Origin: Lasiodiplodia sp. COLG20
Taxonomy: Eukaryota > Ascomycota > Dothideomycetes > Botryosphaeriales > Botryosphaeriaceae
Length of the DNA: 64,000 nt
Assembly: GCA_009801085.1 (NCBI GenBank)
Contig: VNWV01000006.1
Span: 1,116,001 to 1,180,000, forward strand
Reading direction: 5' to 3'
Numbering within the stretch: the first letter of the stretch is position 1; each line of letters opens with the position of its first letter. Below, in pieces: positions 32,406 through 43,174 of this stretch. Under the pieces are notes generated by a model. It saw only the letters and a list, made by a program, of their open reading frames with translations. It did no database searches and had not been told where the DNA came from. The position numbers and the translations under genes were made by a program.

Positions 32406-33058
32406 AACGCGGGCCGGGCGAGGTATGTATACCGTCATCTCAGTTTTTGCTGTTTCAGAGGCAAATGCGACGGCCAGGTACGAGAGACGTGAGGCAACTT
32501 ACTGTGCTTATCGCAGCGGGCCAATCATAACCGATGGTGGCCACGACGGGAGGAGGCGCAGGGCGGGGACGGGCGATCGTCCCCCATGACCAGAATCAAC
32601 TGCAGCTGACACAGACGGCAGCCCGACGAATGACGCTGCACGCGTGTGCCGGCTGCCGGGCGGGCTGACCAAATTAGAAGTTGCCTTCAGCCGCATCGCT
32701 TGATGCCTGCCCAACCAGCCACTCGAGGAATAATAGTAATATATCGACTCCACTGCGTCCCGTCCCGCTGCATTCTGCGCCACATCTCCTTTACTGCGCA
32801 CCCGCTTTCTTGCTTTCGTACCTGCGTCGCCCTTTCCATGGCTCCTCGCCCCGTTTAGGCAGTAGCTTTTACGAACTAACGAATCAGCGTCGCGCAGTCG
32901 CCTCGACGTTGAGCAGAACACTCTTCACCAAGACACTGACTCACCCGCCTGAAAACCCTCGCCGCGCGAGGCTCTGGCGGGCTGCGTCACCGAGGCGGCC
33001 TCCGGCCAGTCACGACTGCATAAATAATCTGCCCCGCACACAGCACCAAACAGCAAAC
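32406..33058. other. Intergenic region, phospholipase promoter
   Basis: 653 bases. The phospholipase frame stays open far upstream, to about 32681, but that extension is Arg/Pro/Ser-rich and lacks domain features, so I treat it as leader. No other gene supported. Confidence 0.5.
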
Positions 33059-35146
33059 ATGCGTTCACCACCCATGGCAGGATTCAAGCAGAACCCCCAT
33101 GCCCCGCTCCGCCTCCTTTCGCTCGACGGCGGCGGAGTGCGCGGTCTTTCGAGCTTGATGGTCCTGGACGACCTGATGGAGAACATTGCCCACGAGGAAA
33201 AGCGCCTGGGCAAGCGCGACCCCGGTCACACCAAGCCGCTCAAGCCGTGCGACTACTTCGATCTGATCGGCGGCACCTCGACCGGCGGCATCATCGCCGT
33301 GCTCCTCGGGAGGCTGCGCCTCGACGTCAAGCAATGCATTCGCATCTACACCAAGCTCGCCGAGGAAATCTTCAAGAAAGACCGCTCCATCACCGTCCTC
33401 GGCGTGAAACTGCCCACCAGCTCCACCCGCTTCTCCGGTGCCGTTCTCGAGGCCGCCATCAAGAGAGCACTCGTCGAGCTCGGCTACCGGGAAGACGAGC
33501 CCATGTGGGACGACTCGCTATTCGAGGAGATCCTCGAGCCGCTAGACACCCAAGCCGAGAACATATGGGCCGATCAACCAACTCCCCCGCGCTTCACCGA
33601 ATCGCCTGAGGCAAGCTTCAGCCTCCCAAGAGAAATCGAGGAGTCGCGCACAACGTTGTGGCAGAGTTACAGCAGCAAAATGTCCAAAGACTCGGACACC
33701 CAGTCCATACAGTCAAAAGACGGCCGCACTAGGAGGAACACTTTCCGCATACACCCCAAGGGCTCTGTCCACCGCCGCCCGAATCGGAAAGGATGCCGTA
33801 CTTTTGTCGTCAGCACCCTCAAGAACGCCCTCGGACTGCCGCGCATTCTCTCCACCTACGACCCAAACGATCGGCAAACGAAGATCTGGGAGGCCCTGCG
33901 CGCCACATCTGCAGCCCCGACCTTCTTCGAGGAGATGACGTTCGGCACACCGCGCATGTCCTACCTCGACGGCGGCGTCGGCTTCAACAACCCCTGCGCC
34001 GAGGTCGACTACGCCGCCAAGTCCATCTGGGAGGGCCGGCCCATCGGCGTCATCGTCTCCATCGGCACCGGCCTCCAGACGATTCCATCTGTCAAGAAGG
34101 TTGCCAGCTGGCTGCCCTTTGGCCTGGGCACCGACATAGCACTCGCGTCGGCCTTGGTATCCATGGCTACCGGCACCGCGCGCGTAGACAACGAAATGCA
34201 ACGCATGTATTATGACTCACCTACGCACTACTACCGCTTCGACGTCGAGAGCGGGCTGGCCGACGTATCGCTCGAGCAGTGGATGAAGGAGGACGAGATG
34301 GCGGCGCTGACGGAGCAGTACATGCGCCACCAACTCCAGCGAGCCCACAAGCTCAGCGAGCTCATAGTCAAACTGTCAGCGCTGCCGCCCAAGTTCGACA
34401 TCGGTGCGCTCACCTTCCGCTGCGGCATCGCGGGGAGAGGGCTCGTCGACGGCGAGTTCGTGTCCGAGGAGCTCGACTTCAAGACGGGCTTCCCGCTCGG
34501 CATCAGGCCCACCCTTAGCGAGGTGCAACGGCTCGAGGCGACCCGCGACACCAGCCCCTCTGGCAAGGCCGGCATCGCCGTCGATCCGCACAGTGGCCGC
34601 GCCCAGAAGATCCTGCCCGTGGCCCTCGACCTAGACGGCGACGGCCGCCGCGAGGAGAGCGCGGTGCTGACGTGCCGGCACGCCGAAAATGTGTGCTTGC
34701 GCGCGCTACGTACCGGCATCCCGCCGGGCAAGTACCGCGTCAAGTTCATCGTGTGCTTCTTCGAGCCTGTCAGGACTACTGCTACTGGAGAGGCCGACCA
34801 GGTGGATGCGGCAGACAACAACATCCAGCCGCCGACGGAGCTCGTCTTCTCGGTCGGTAAGCCCTTCGACACCAAAACCTTCGGCAGCCGCTACGTCGAC
34901 GTCAAGATCACACCCGACATCGTGCCCGTGCTGCTGCACCCGGATGCCGTGCGCGTACGCGTCGGCCGCACGCGGTACGCCGACAAGAAGGGGAAAGGCT
35001 GGGTCGAGATCGCGGGCGACGTCGAAGCCGAGGTGGGCCTAGATGGCGCCCTGGGCCTGATGGTGACGAAGAAGTTTGAGGAGGACGTCGTTGTCGGTGG
35101 GTGGACCTTTGGCGGCGTGCGGTTGGAGCCTGTTTTTGACGAGTGA
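33059..35146 (+). CDS. Patatin-like phospholipase
   Basis: Acyl hydrolase with a Ser-Asp dyad acting on glycerolipids. Single exon of 695 codons from ATG 33059, chosen because the domain begins 16 residues later. The oxyanion hole GGGVRG is at residues 24-29, the nucleophile elbow GTSTGG at 72-77 with Ser74, and the catalytic Asp in YLDGGVGFNNP near residue 304. An insert of roughly 90 Ser/Arg/Lys-rich residues precedes TFVVSTLKNALGLPRIL. Residues from about 440 to the end form a beta-rich C-terminal region (DFKTGFPLGIRP, PPGKYRVKFIVCFFEP, WVEIAGDVEAEVGLDGALGL) that I do not recognise. It has no signal peptide, no ankyrin or NB-ARC region, and no membrane segment. It is very GC-rich and intronless, unlike most neighbours. 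A 70-base poly-T run follows about 110 bases after the stop. Confidence 0.9.
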   Translation: MRSPPMAGFKQNPHAPLRLLSLDGGGVRGLSSLMVLDDLMENIAHEEKRLGKRDPGHTKPLKPCDYFDLIGGTSTGGIIAVLLGRLRLDVKQCIRIYTKLAEEIFKKDRSITVLGVKLPTSSTRFSGAVLEAAIKRALVELGYREDEPMWDDSLFEEILEPLDTQAENIWADQPTPPRFTESPEASFSLPREIEESRTTLWQSYSSKMSKDSDTQSIQSKDGRTRRNTFRIHPKGSVHRRPNRKGCRTFVVSTLKNALGLPRILSTYDPNDRQTKIWEALRATSAAPTFFEEMTFGTPRMSYLDGGVGFNNPCAEVDYAAKSIWEGRPIGVIVSIGTGLQTIPSVKKVASWLPFGLGTDIALASALVSMATGTARVDNEMQRMYYDSPTHYYRFDVESGLADVSLEQWMKEDEMAALTEQYMRHQLQRAHKLSELIVKLSALPPKFDIGALTFRCGIAGRGLVDGEFVSEELDFKTGFPLGIRPTLSEVQRLEATRDTSPSGKAGIAVDPHSGRAQKILPVALDLDGDGRREESAVLTCRHAENVCLRALRTGIPPGKYRVKFIVCFFEPVRTTATGEADQVDAADNNIQPPTELVFSVGKPFDTKTFGSRYVDVKITPDIVPVLLHPDAVRVRVGRTRYADKKGKGWVEIAGDVEAEVGLDGALGLMVTKKFEEDVVVGGWTFGGVRLEPVFDE

Positions 35147-35256
35147 AGCTTTTTCGTGCTTTGCGTACCTTTTTCTTCTCCTACGACCTTTTTATTTCCC
35201 TATTCTCCGATGCAACCTCCATGAGAGCTGTTTTGTTTGTTTCCCTAGGCCCCCCG

Positions 35257-35257
<1 letters not shown>

Positions 35258-35327
<70 letters not shown>
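35258..35327. repeat. 70-base poly-T tract
   Basis: An uninterrupted run of 70 T follows CCCCCGC and ends at GATACCATTTTC. Read on the minus strand it is a poly-A tail-like run whose element would lie to the right. The length may be affected by assembly. Confidence 0.9.
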
Positions 35328-35328
<1 letters not shown>

Positions 35329-35540
35329 ATACCATTTTCTACCACCATGATTTTTCCACTTAGTCGAAAGGACTTTTACTCTTGATAGCATCATACTGAG
35401 GCGTTTGGAGTTTTGTAGCAGCGTGGACGTATGGACGACTGGCATCTTTTTCCTTCATTAGTGGTTGTTGCAGAGAAAACTTCGACCCGCCCCGATCATA
35501 ATGTAGACAATGAGACACGGTCAGATCTAGCATGCAGAAA

Positions 35541-35737
35541 TACTGCAGCCGAAGGCTATTTTTTGTGCTCATGTTATGGGTAGGTGAAGCTATCGTCCGG
35601 ACGAGAATGTCGAATTGTTAATTCTACATACATATCCGGACGATAGCTTCACCTACCCACATGTTTTTTTTTTTTCAAGGCAGAGCTAGGGAGCCCTGCT
35701 ATTCTCCACGCTAGCTATCGGCTGCGAGAGGGGGCTG
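35541..35737. mobile_element. Palindromic MITE, left end eroded
   Basis: The left arm starts within GCAGCCGAAGGCTATTTTTT and reads into TTATGGGTAGGTGAAGC. Inner arms GAAGCTATCGTCCGGACG and TCCGGACGATAGCTTC are intact. The right terminus is CACGCTAGCTATCGGCTGCG ending GGGGGCTG at 35737, followed by TA. The left CAGTCCCC terminus is missing. Confidence 0.7.
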
Positions 35738-35989
35738 TATTATTCGTGTAAGAAATAGCAAGGAATAGTCCTTTCATTTTTAAATGTCTTTTTGTGGTCT
35801 TAAGTTTTAGTTACGCGGTGTTAATTATAAGCTTAAATTTATTTTTAGTTTTGCAGCGCTTTGAAAATTGTAGGTTTTAGATTTGGTCTGAGTGAGTTGG
35901 TCTATTCATACGATATGTTGGGTCTGCTAATTACCTTATTTCCCCTCTCCCCACCTTCACCATCCCCCTCCCTTTTTTTGTTTTTCTCG

Positions 35990-36075
35990 TGACATCGATA
36001 GCTAAAGATAATTAATTCTACATTAATATGCTAACGATAACTTCCACTCCCTAGATATATATTAAAAAAAGAATG
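35990..36075. mobile_element. Degenerate MITE remnant
   Basis: The order ATCGATAGCT, AATTAATTCTACAT, GATAACTTCCACTCCCTAG, ATATATTAAAAAAAG follows the element core, but most CG and GG sites are lost. Consistent with an old copy decayed in an AT-rich island. Confidence 0.4.
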
Positions 36076-37404
36076 GCACCCCTTTATTCCAGGGCTATGC
36101 TCTCCTTCGCCCTAGCCCTCTAGCTGCTATCGCTCTGTAAAGGCTCTAGGATATTCCTATGACGTATTTTGAACTCAACTCACTAAAGACTTTAAAGTAA
36201 CAGTCCCTCGCAACCGTTTTCACAATGATGGACAGTAGAAGCTATTATCTAGACCTTGTTGGAATCATTACTATTTGCTTCGATACCGAAGTGCTTCAAC
36301 TATTCACGAACATGGATGAAATCGAGTTGTAATGGCTCAAACCTGACGGCACCTACTATATTACAGTCAACGTTGACGCACGGGTGAACTCGATTGGAAT
36401 CACGAAAACAATTGCTAGACGCTTCAAGTCATATTTACTGTTTACGCCGCCGTAGAGGCAGATTGTTGCATATACACGAATATTTACCTCGCTACGCTAG
36501 CCCTCGTCCCTGCTTAAGAAATAAAAAAGGGGTGCAGGTAGCGATGAGAATAGACAACAAAAACGCAAATAGATGCGTAAACCATGGTAGGAGGAAAATT
36601 ACGAAGCGAAGGTTTATTTACAAGGAATCAAGCCAGAACTCGGGATGGAAGCTCGCGAACGACGTCGAGAAGATGTCGAATACCCGATGCGATGTACGGA
36701 TGATGATTGCGAGTTCCACCCCTGAAAATCCAAGAATAGCAACTGTTCGACAACTCAGGCAAATAGCGATTGCGAAATATCAGCAGATGAAAGAAAGGAA
36801 AACGTAAGATGAAGAGACGGACGGAAAAAAAAGGAATTGAGGGTATCCTCGTGATGAAGCCATATCACATGAAGAGAGAATACAAAAGTAGAAAGAACAA
36901 GCGACCAGGGATATCATTTGCACAAGGCTTGAGAACAAAAAGCATATCAACATCCTTGCTCTTCTTCCCGTTCTTTCGCTCACGCTCCTAATCTTTGCCG
37001 GATAAGTTCCCCCTACGCCGTCCGCGCTACCCAACCGACACAAGAGACAACCGCTAGCCCAAACGATCCCACCAGTCTTGAGAAAAGAGAAAGCCCACAG
37101 CACCTGAATACGTCCGCCATGATGGAAGATAGAAGAAACCAACGTAGATACTCTTGAAGGAAGGGTATGAAGGCTGGACGGGAAAGGGAAAGTGAGTCAG
37201 AGAAGAAGTGAGAGAGGGAGGGAGAGAGACACGAAAAGTGGTATATTGAGTAATAAGACAGAAAAGATCATTGTGTGTGTATGGGAAGCGATGCAAAGCT
37301 CATGCAGAGAAAAGGTTGCAACGAGCAACAGAACACACTCGCCGTCGTGATTGGGAGGGCGTGGAGAATCGAGTCGGGTTGAACGTCGGAGCGGCCAAAA
37401 GCAA

Positions 37405-40400
37405 TCATATCAGAACCCACTCGCTCCCGCGCTTGATGAACTTGTCCAACATCATGGCGATGTCGCTGAGGACGAACCGACAGATGTAGAAGCCAAAGAA
37501 TTCGGCAGCGTGGCGGGTACTCAGCTCTAGACCGACGTGCGTGGGAGACGAGTGCTTCAGCCCTGGATCCTCGACCTGGCGAGCTATTTGATCTAAAAGA
37601 GAGGACACCTGTTAGCCAGCGGTTTCTTACTCACAGCAGATCCGAAAGTATGCTGCTTACCTAGCACCTGGACGGCGTCAAATAGTCGCGTCAGTGATCC
37701 CATGTAGCTTGCGTTCGGTCCGATAAATTCAACTTGCGAAATCTCACGCTTTGCAAAGCGAATGTTTGGCAAGGTCGTCATCGGTAGAGTGCTCATCGTC
37801 AGCGAATCCTTGGAAACTTCCTTGTTCGACGCGAGATTGGCCAGGTTGACTCCGGAATTCTTCGACCGCAGCTTCTTCCAGGTGTTGAGATAACGATTGC
37901 TTGTACCACCAAGTCTCGAAGGTAGTTCGGTGGCAGTGCTGCCGTCGGGAGAGGTGACGCCAACTGTCTGTGCATCCTTGAACATCGAGCCTACGCCGCT
38001 GGTGCCGACTTCGCTACCGAGCTTCTTGATGAGGTTGGACTGGACCTGGTCCAAAACGAGCTCGAGGGCTTGCATTTCCTCGAGGGTCGCATCCGCATCG
38101 AGCGTGTCAACCCTGCCGAGTTTGAGCAGAGCGGCGGTGAGTAGGTCGATATTCGAGATCTTTTCCTCCATCGACTTGATCTTGACTCCCTTTACGTTCC
38201 AAATGTCGCGTGGAACGAACAGCTTCGTCGAGAGATATCCACCACGAGGGTGCGCGAGAGTTTGGTAGAAGCAACGCATGAGCCAAAAAGGACGGAGAAG
38301 ATAGCTTTCGGGGCAAGGCTCGAGAGGGATGGGGGCATTGATGGCGAGAGGATTAGGCGATCCAGGGCTGTACGGCGAGTGGATGTCGGCCTCGAAGAGA
38401 TGCATGCCACCCGTCGGCAGATTCATGCCATCGAGCGTAAATGTCGGGATACCGGGGGTCTGTGCGAGCTGGGCGTTGCTCGGCTTGCGTTGGCTGAAGG
38501 TCGTAAACGTGGTGCTGAGCGGCGTGCCGACAGAAACGTCGGATCCATCCGGACTCGAGACCGACATTTGACGGTTCCGTAAGCTCAAGGAGGACTTGTT
38601 CTTCTTCAGGGGCGGAGGAGGGCCGGTCGTCTTAGTGCGGCTCGAGGGATCGCTCGTAATGTTCTCATTCGACATGGCCTGCGAGAGGGACGTCGACGGC
38701 GAGATTGACGGCATGCTGTCCGCCGGGCTGACAGCGGCCGAATTCAGTGATGGGGCCTGCAAATTGGATTGCGAGGGCATCTTCAACGACGTGTTTGGCA
38801 AGGTTGGGTTGGCCGTTTTCGGCAAAGCCGGGGTCTCGTCGACCTTCAATGTGTACGGTGGCTGCGTCAGAGGCCCTTGGTTCGCCGGCAGCGAAGTTTC
38901 GATCTTGAGCTGTTTGGCATTCTGTCCGGAAAGTCTCCTGCTCCTCACGCTAGAAGCGCCTCCGGAACCCGTGGATTTGTGCGAGGGGGTAGGTGGGATG
39001 GGAACTTCGGTCTGAGGTTCGGATTCCGAGACGGGAGGTAATGTGTTGGTCGGGCGTTCGGGTAGGGGCTTGGGAGTGACCGTGGACGTGGGCGAGGTAT
39101 CCAATTCCGTGACGGTTGACAGCGAGGTTCCAGCCGTGTTGCGAGCGGAGGACATTGAACTGTGCCAGGTGCTTCCAGAGAAGGTGCTCGAGTCCGATTG
39201 GCGCGGCAATGCCGACTTTGACTGAAGGCCAAAGTCGAAATCGTCCAACATGTAGTCCCTCGTCATCTCGTCCAGTATGCGCTCTTCGTCGTCCGCCTCT
39301 TCGGTCTGCCCTCCGAGGTCCAAGCTGCCGTCGCGAACGTGCGGCAGCGAGTCCCCGCGCATCCGCGATTCGCGGTCGTGTCTCTTCGCCGCTTCAATAG
39401 CCATTTCCCTCTCCGCCTCCCGTACGCGTTCCCTCGCGAGTTCCACGTTCTTACGGTACGGCGACACCATGCCCTCTTCCTCGTACGGCTCCAGGTTGTC
39501 GTCGTAGGCGGCTTCGACAGCCGCGTCGAGAGCAGCGTCGAATTCGGCTTCTGTGGCACCGCTGGCGTAGCGCAAGTGCTTGCGCTGCAGCGAGCCCATT
39601 TGCAACGAGTGTACCGAAGAGGAGCACGAGGAACCCCCCGATTCGTCGATAGTGTCAAGCCAAGATATAGACTCGTTGCTGGCTGCACGGTGGTGATGTT
39701 GGCTGACTTGGCTCGCCTGGCTGGCGGATCTATGCTCCACGACTTCACGCACGCCAGGCTCATCGAAAGGATCTGTGGAGGCGCTGGGTGTCCGAGTACG
39801 ACGGGGCGACAACGGAGGGGGCAGGTAGTTCCGCTCCATCGGCGAGTCAAGGCTGGGACGATCTGAATGCTGGAGACTTCCGCCAGGCTTGATCGGTGGG
39901 GGGGACAGGAGCGGGTCTGGCTCCGACGACTTTGGTATTGAGCTCTCGACGTCACGGATCGCAGAGCTGATGACTGATTCTCGCGCGGGTCGTTTTTGGT
40001 AGGAGGTCTGCGTCCTTGTCGACTCGACTGACTTGTCATTCACGATTCTCGTGATCGTTGCGGTCTCAATGACCACAGGCTCCTCCTCTTCATCGTCCAC
40101 CACATTGTCTATGAAAGATTGGGTATCCGCGAGCGATTGGTCGCTCATGGGCCGCGAAGGCAACGCCTTGCCTCCGGACGACTGCCATGCAGGGTCGAGC
40201 ATCTTCAGTTCTTGTATGCGGTTGGTATAAGTCACGCGCTGTGACGAAGGTTAGCAACCAACCGGGCAGACACACGGCGGGACGGGGCGCGCTTACAATT
40301 GCTTCCAGTTTCTTCCGGTCGTCTTCTCCAGAACTCCGCAACATGACTTGCTGCAATAGCCGGCACGCATCGCCGTACGCCTCCATCGCCCCCTCAAAAT

Positions 40401-41511
40401 TCTGCGCATTGTCGAGCAACACGGCAGTGTTGGCCTTCTGCAGCGCTCGCGACAGCATTGTCTTTTTGTCCTTTTCTCCGCGATCTTTATTCCGCGACGG
40501 TGCCCTTCTGCCCTCGTCCTCCGACGCGGTCGTCGTGCCGCTCACGCTCCTGTCCCTCGTCCCGCTTCTTGCCCGCTCTCGCGTGGGTGCACGCCGCTCC
40601 TTTCCTAGCGCACTTCCTGACCTTTGCTGCTGTTGTTCCACAGACGGGGCACGGGACCGAGACGATACAGAGGCTGAGGAAGAGTGCGGCGGTCTGGCCG
40701 CTCGGCCGCTCGCACTCTCGAGGACGGGAGGGGAGGCGAGGGCGGACTTGGCGAAACCCTTGGCCGGGGGTTGTTTCTTGGTCCGCGGCGAGGTCGCAGC
40801 GGGCACGTATGGCTTGTGGTTGAAGTAGTCGGGACCCGACGGCAGGGTCGCAGGCGGCGTGAACAGGCCGGAGGTCGAGATGTTGGTGGTCGCAGCGGTC
40901 AAAGGTGAACTCGGGTCAAAGGTGGTCGCCGGCAGCAGCGGCAGGGCCGGCGCAGGGTCTGGTGTCGGGATCTTGGGCGGCGGGGAATACGGTCGAGCCT
41001 TGCCCCGAGGGCTCACGTCCGGCGAGCGGTTCCTGGTAGGTGATCGTTGCGGAGACTGCAGCGCAGAGCCATGGAGGGGGTCCAGGGGGGGTCCGCCGCT
41101 GAAACTCAGCCGCCTTGAGAAACTACCCTGTCGCAGGTCTCTTGCCAAAGACGCTCGGCTGGAGGTGGACGACTGCGACCAGCGGTGCAGGTTGCCAACG
41201 CCCTCGCGGATGGGACTGCTCACTTGCTCCTGCGCAGCATGCGCGACGGTGGAGCGGCGGCGGTGTGTGGACGAGCGCTTCCTGAGCCTTTTGTGTGCGT
41301 CGGGCGACGATTCGTCTTCAATGGGCGGATCCAGCGGCGGCGCGGCGGGCAGATGCGAGGGGTTGGCGGAGGACGAGGCCTTGAGCGACGAGGCCCGCTT
41401 GAGAGTGGAGGAGGAGGTCGACGACAGGGAGCTGGTATTCGAGTGGGAGGCCTTGCGATGATGGGACGATTTGGCGGCGGCGGCGGCGTGGGCGTTGCTA
41501 GCGGAATGCAT
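37405..41511 (-). CDS. Large MIT-domain protein
   Basis: MIT domains are three-helix modules that bind ESCRT-III tails or microtubule-linked partners; this large fungal protein is uncharacterised as far as I can tell. Three exons (41511-40297, 40238-37661, 37592-37405) encode 1326 residues. Residues 1 to about 345 are Ser/Pro/Arg-rich and disordered. The MIT domain spans about 350-425 (LSRALQKANTAVLLDNAQNF then EGAMEAYGDACRLLQQVMLR), completed by splicing to VTYTNRIQELK. A long Ser/Pro/Thr-rich middle includes an acidic/coiled part (LARERVREAEREMAIEAAKR). The C-terminal 300 residues are ordered: CPESYLLRPFWLMRCFYQTL, GGYLSTKLFVPRDIWNVKGV, KISNIDLLTAALLKLGRVDT. They end FVLSDIAMMLDKFIKRGSEW. 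That C-terminal region is probably the functional core and may mediate membrane or scaffold binding. Confidence 0.88.
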
Positions 41512-43174
41512 CGTCCTAGGTAAAGGCCGTCCTGGGCGAGGCCAATTGGCGGTAAGAGACGGAGCCCCAAATAATCGAAGCTCATGCGCCTAGTTCATGC
41601 ATGCGAGCCGGAGCGGAAGCGTGCGCGCGCACAGTGCTGGCTGTTGTTGCCCGAAGCCTCGTCGCGGCCTAGGGTACAAAAAAAGGGGACTGCGATCTGG
41701 GGCCGGGGCGGATGTTGTGCTGCTCTGCAGGCAGTTTACGGGTTGGAGGCGCCGCGCAGGCGGTGTTGTGAGTGGTCCGGCCCCTTGTGAGTGATGAACA
41801 GGGGGGTGAAGAGGGCGGCCGCGCTTGTGGCTTCGAGAGCCGCGCAGCAGGAGTCTCGCTCGGCGCTGCGTGTCGATCGCGATGGATGCAGAACGCCCGG
41901 GTTAAGTAGGGCAGCCGCGGCAACAGCGCGCGGTTGCAGGCAGGGCGACAGCAGCTAGAGGCCTCACGGCGCTCTGGTCGGAGGCAGGGTCCTTTTGTCG
42001 CGCACCTCGACAGACGTACGAGTCGGCGCTGCAGATCGCGATGGCTAATAACATCCGCCGCCCGCGCGGCGGTCCCTGGGCCGCTGCGCGCGGCAGCAGC
42101 AGCACCAGCGAGCGCCCTAGAACAATCTGCCCAGCGCGCCCCGCCGAGTGGTACGCTGAGCTCGCGCCGGCGCTGCTGGGCATGCGGCTCATCAGGGCCC
42201 TCCTCCCCCAACCCCAGATACCGATGCAGGGATCGCGGCACGGCGCAAGAAGCGCCCCTGGCGCGCCGACACCGACACAGACGCCATAAATCCGAGCGCC
42301 AGAGCCCACCGCGCGGGCTTGCGCAATACCTAGTCGATGCTACCCTCCGCGGCCTGCTGCCCGGCCGCCGCAATAAAATATCGCAGCGGCGCAGCAATCT
42401 GCGATCTCGCCCGCTCTTCAGGGACACACCCCAGGACGCAAGGGGGCCGCTGCGGGCCGCCCTCTTGTTAAGCTCGCCTGCAGAAGGACGCTGCCGTTGA
42501 CCTGTGGAACGGCCGCACGTGGGAATCCCCCGGCCAGGCGCTGCACAGCGCCCATCCTGGCCCAAATCCAAGACCTACCGCCAACGACGAACACTTGGTC
42601 AGTGACGCGAAACAAGCAAACAGCTCGAGCAGCTACCCTCTGCTGACATGTGCTACGCTCCGCGACTGACCATCCGTCGTGGAGACCCGCATCTGCGCCT
42701 TTCCAGCGCTGGTCGTGAGGCGAGCCTTGCCGCCGGCGGGGCGTGCCCCCTTCGGCTGCCGCTGAGGCAGCTTGCGTCTGGATCCTCGATGCCAGTGACT
42801 CGCGAGGGCTGCAAGACGCCCTTTCCGGCATGGCTAGTATACGCTCAGCTGAGCGCCTGCGACCTTAGAATGTTCGCGATAACGGCCCTGATCCACTCTT
42901 GCGAAGCACGTATCACCATACACCACCTGTTCGTTGCACTCGGTTTTGAAGTCCGTCTACCTTATGTAGCAAATCGCCAGAACTAATGTCCCCCGAGTCT
43001 ATGGCGCGGTTTTCACCCAGTTGTCCTTACTCCGTAAGCTCGACACTTGCACCAGTCGTGCCGTCTTTTCTGTATTAGCTTTCGTCTCTTCTTCGATGCG
43101 CGCCTTGACGCCGCGTCATGCAATCCAGCCACCTCATCAAGCCATCATTGCTGACATAGCAGCCGGGGCGCTTA
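41512..43174. other. GC-rich intergenic region
   Basis: 1.66 kb upstream of the MIT-domain gene and downstream of CSN3. It shows only overlapping low-complexity frames (Arg, Ala, Ser, Pro) on both strands and no domain. The MIT gene promoter should be here. Confidence 0.5.

Larger units (their letters stand above)
35147..37404. other. Intergenic region: poly-T, MITE copies and AT-rich island
   Basis: 2.26 kb without a convincing gene. In order it holds a T70 run (35258-35327), a nearly complete palindromic element (about 35541-35737), an AT-rich stretch (about 35740-36400) containing a degenerate element near 35990-36075, and a purine-rich stretch leading to the 3' end of the MIT-domain gene. 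Open frames at 36394-36807 and 36780-37142 have no recognisable features. Confidence 0.6.

Noticed and set aside
36394..37142. Open frames near the 3' end of the MIT-domain gene
   Set aside because: Composition follows purine-rich DNA; no motif, and probably 3' UTR or intergenic sequence.
10181..43174. Search for a secondary-metabolite cluster around tyrosinase, bZIP, GNAT and patatin genes
   Set aside because: No PKS, NRPS, terpene synthase or P450 gene is present in the window, so clustering is not supported.
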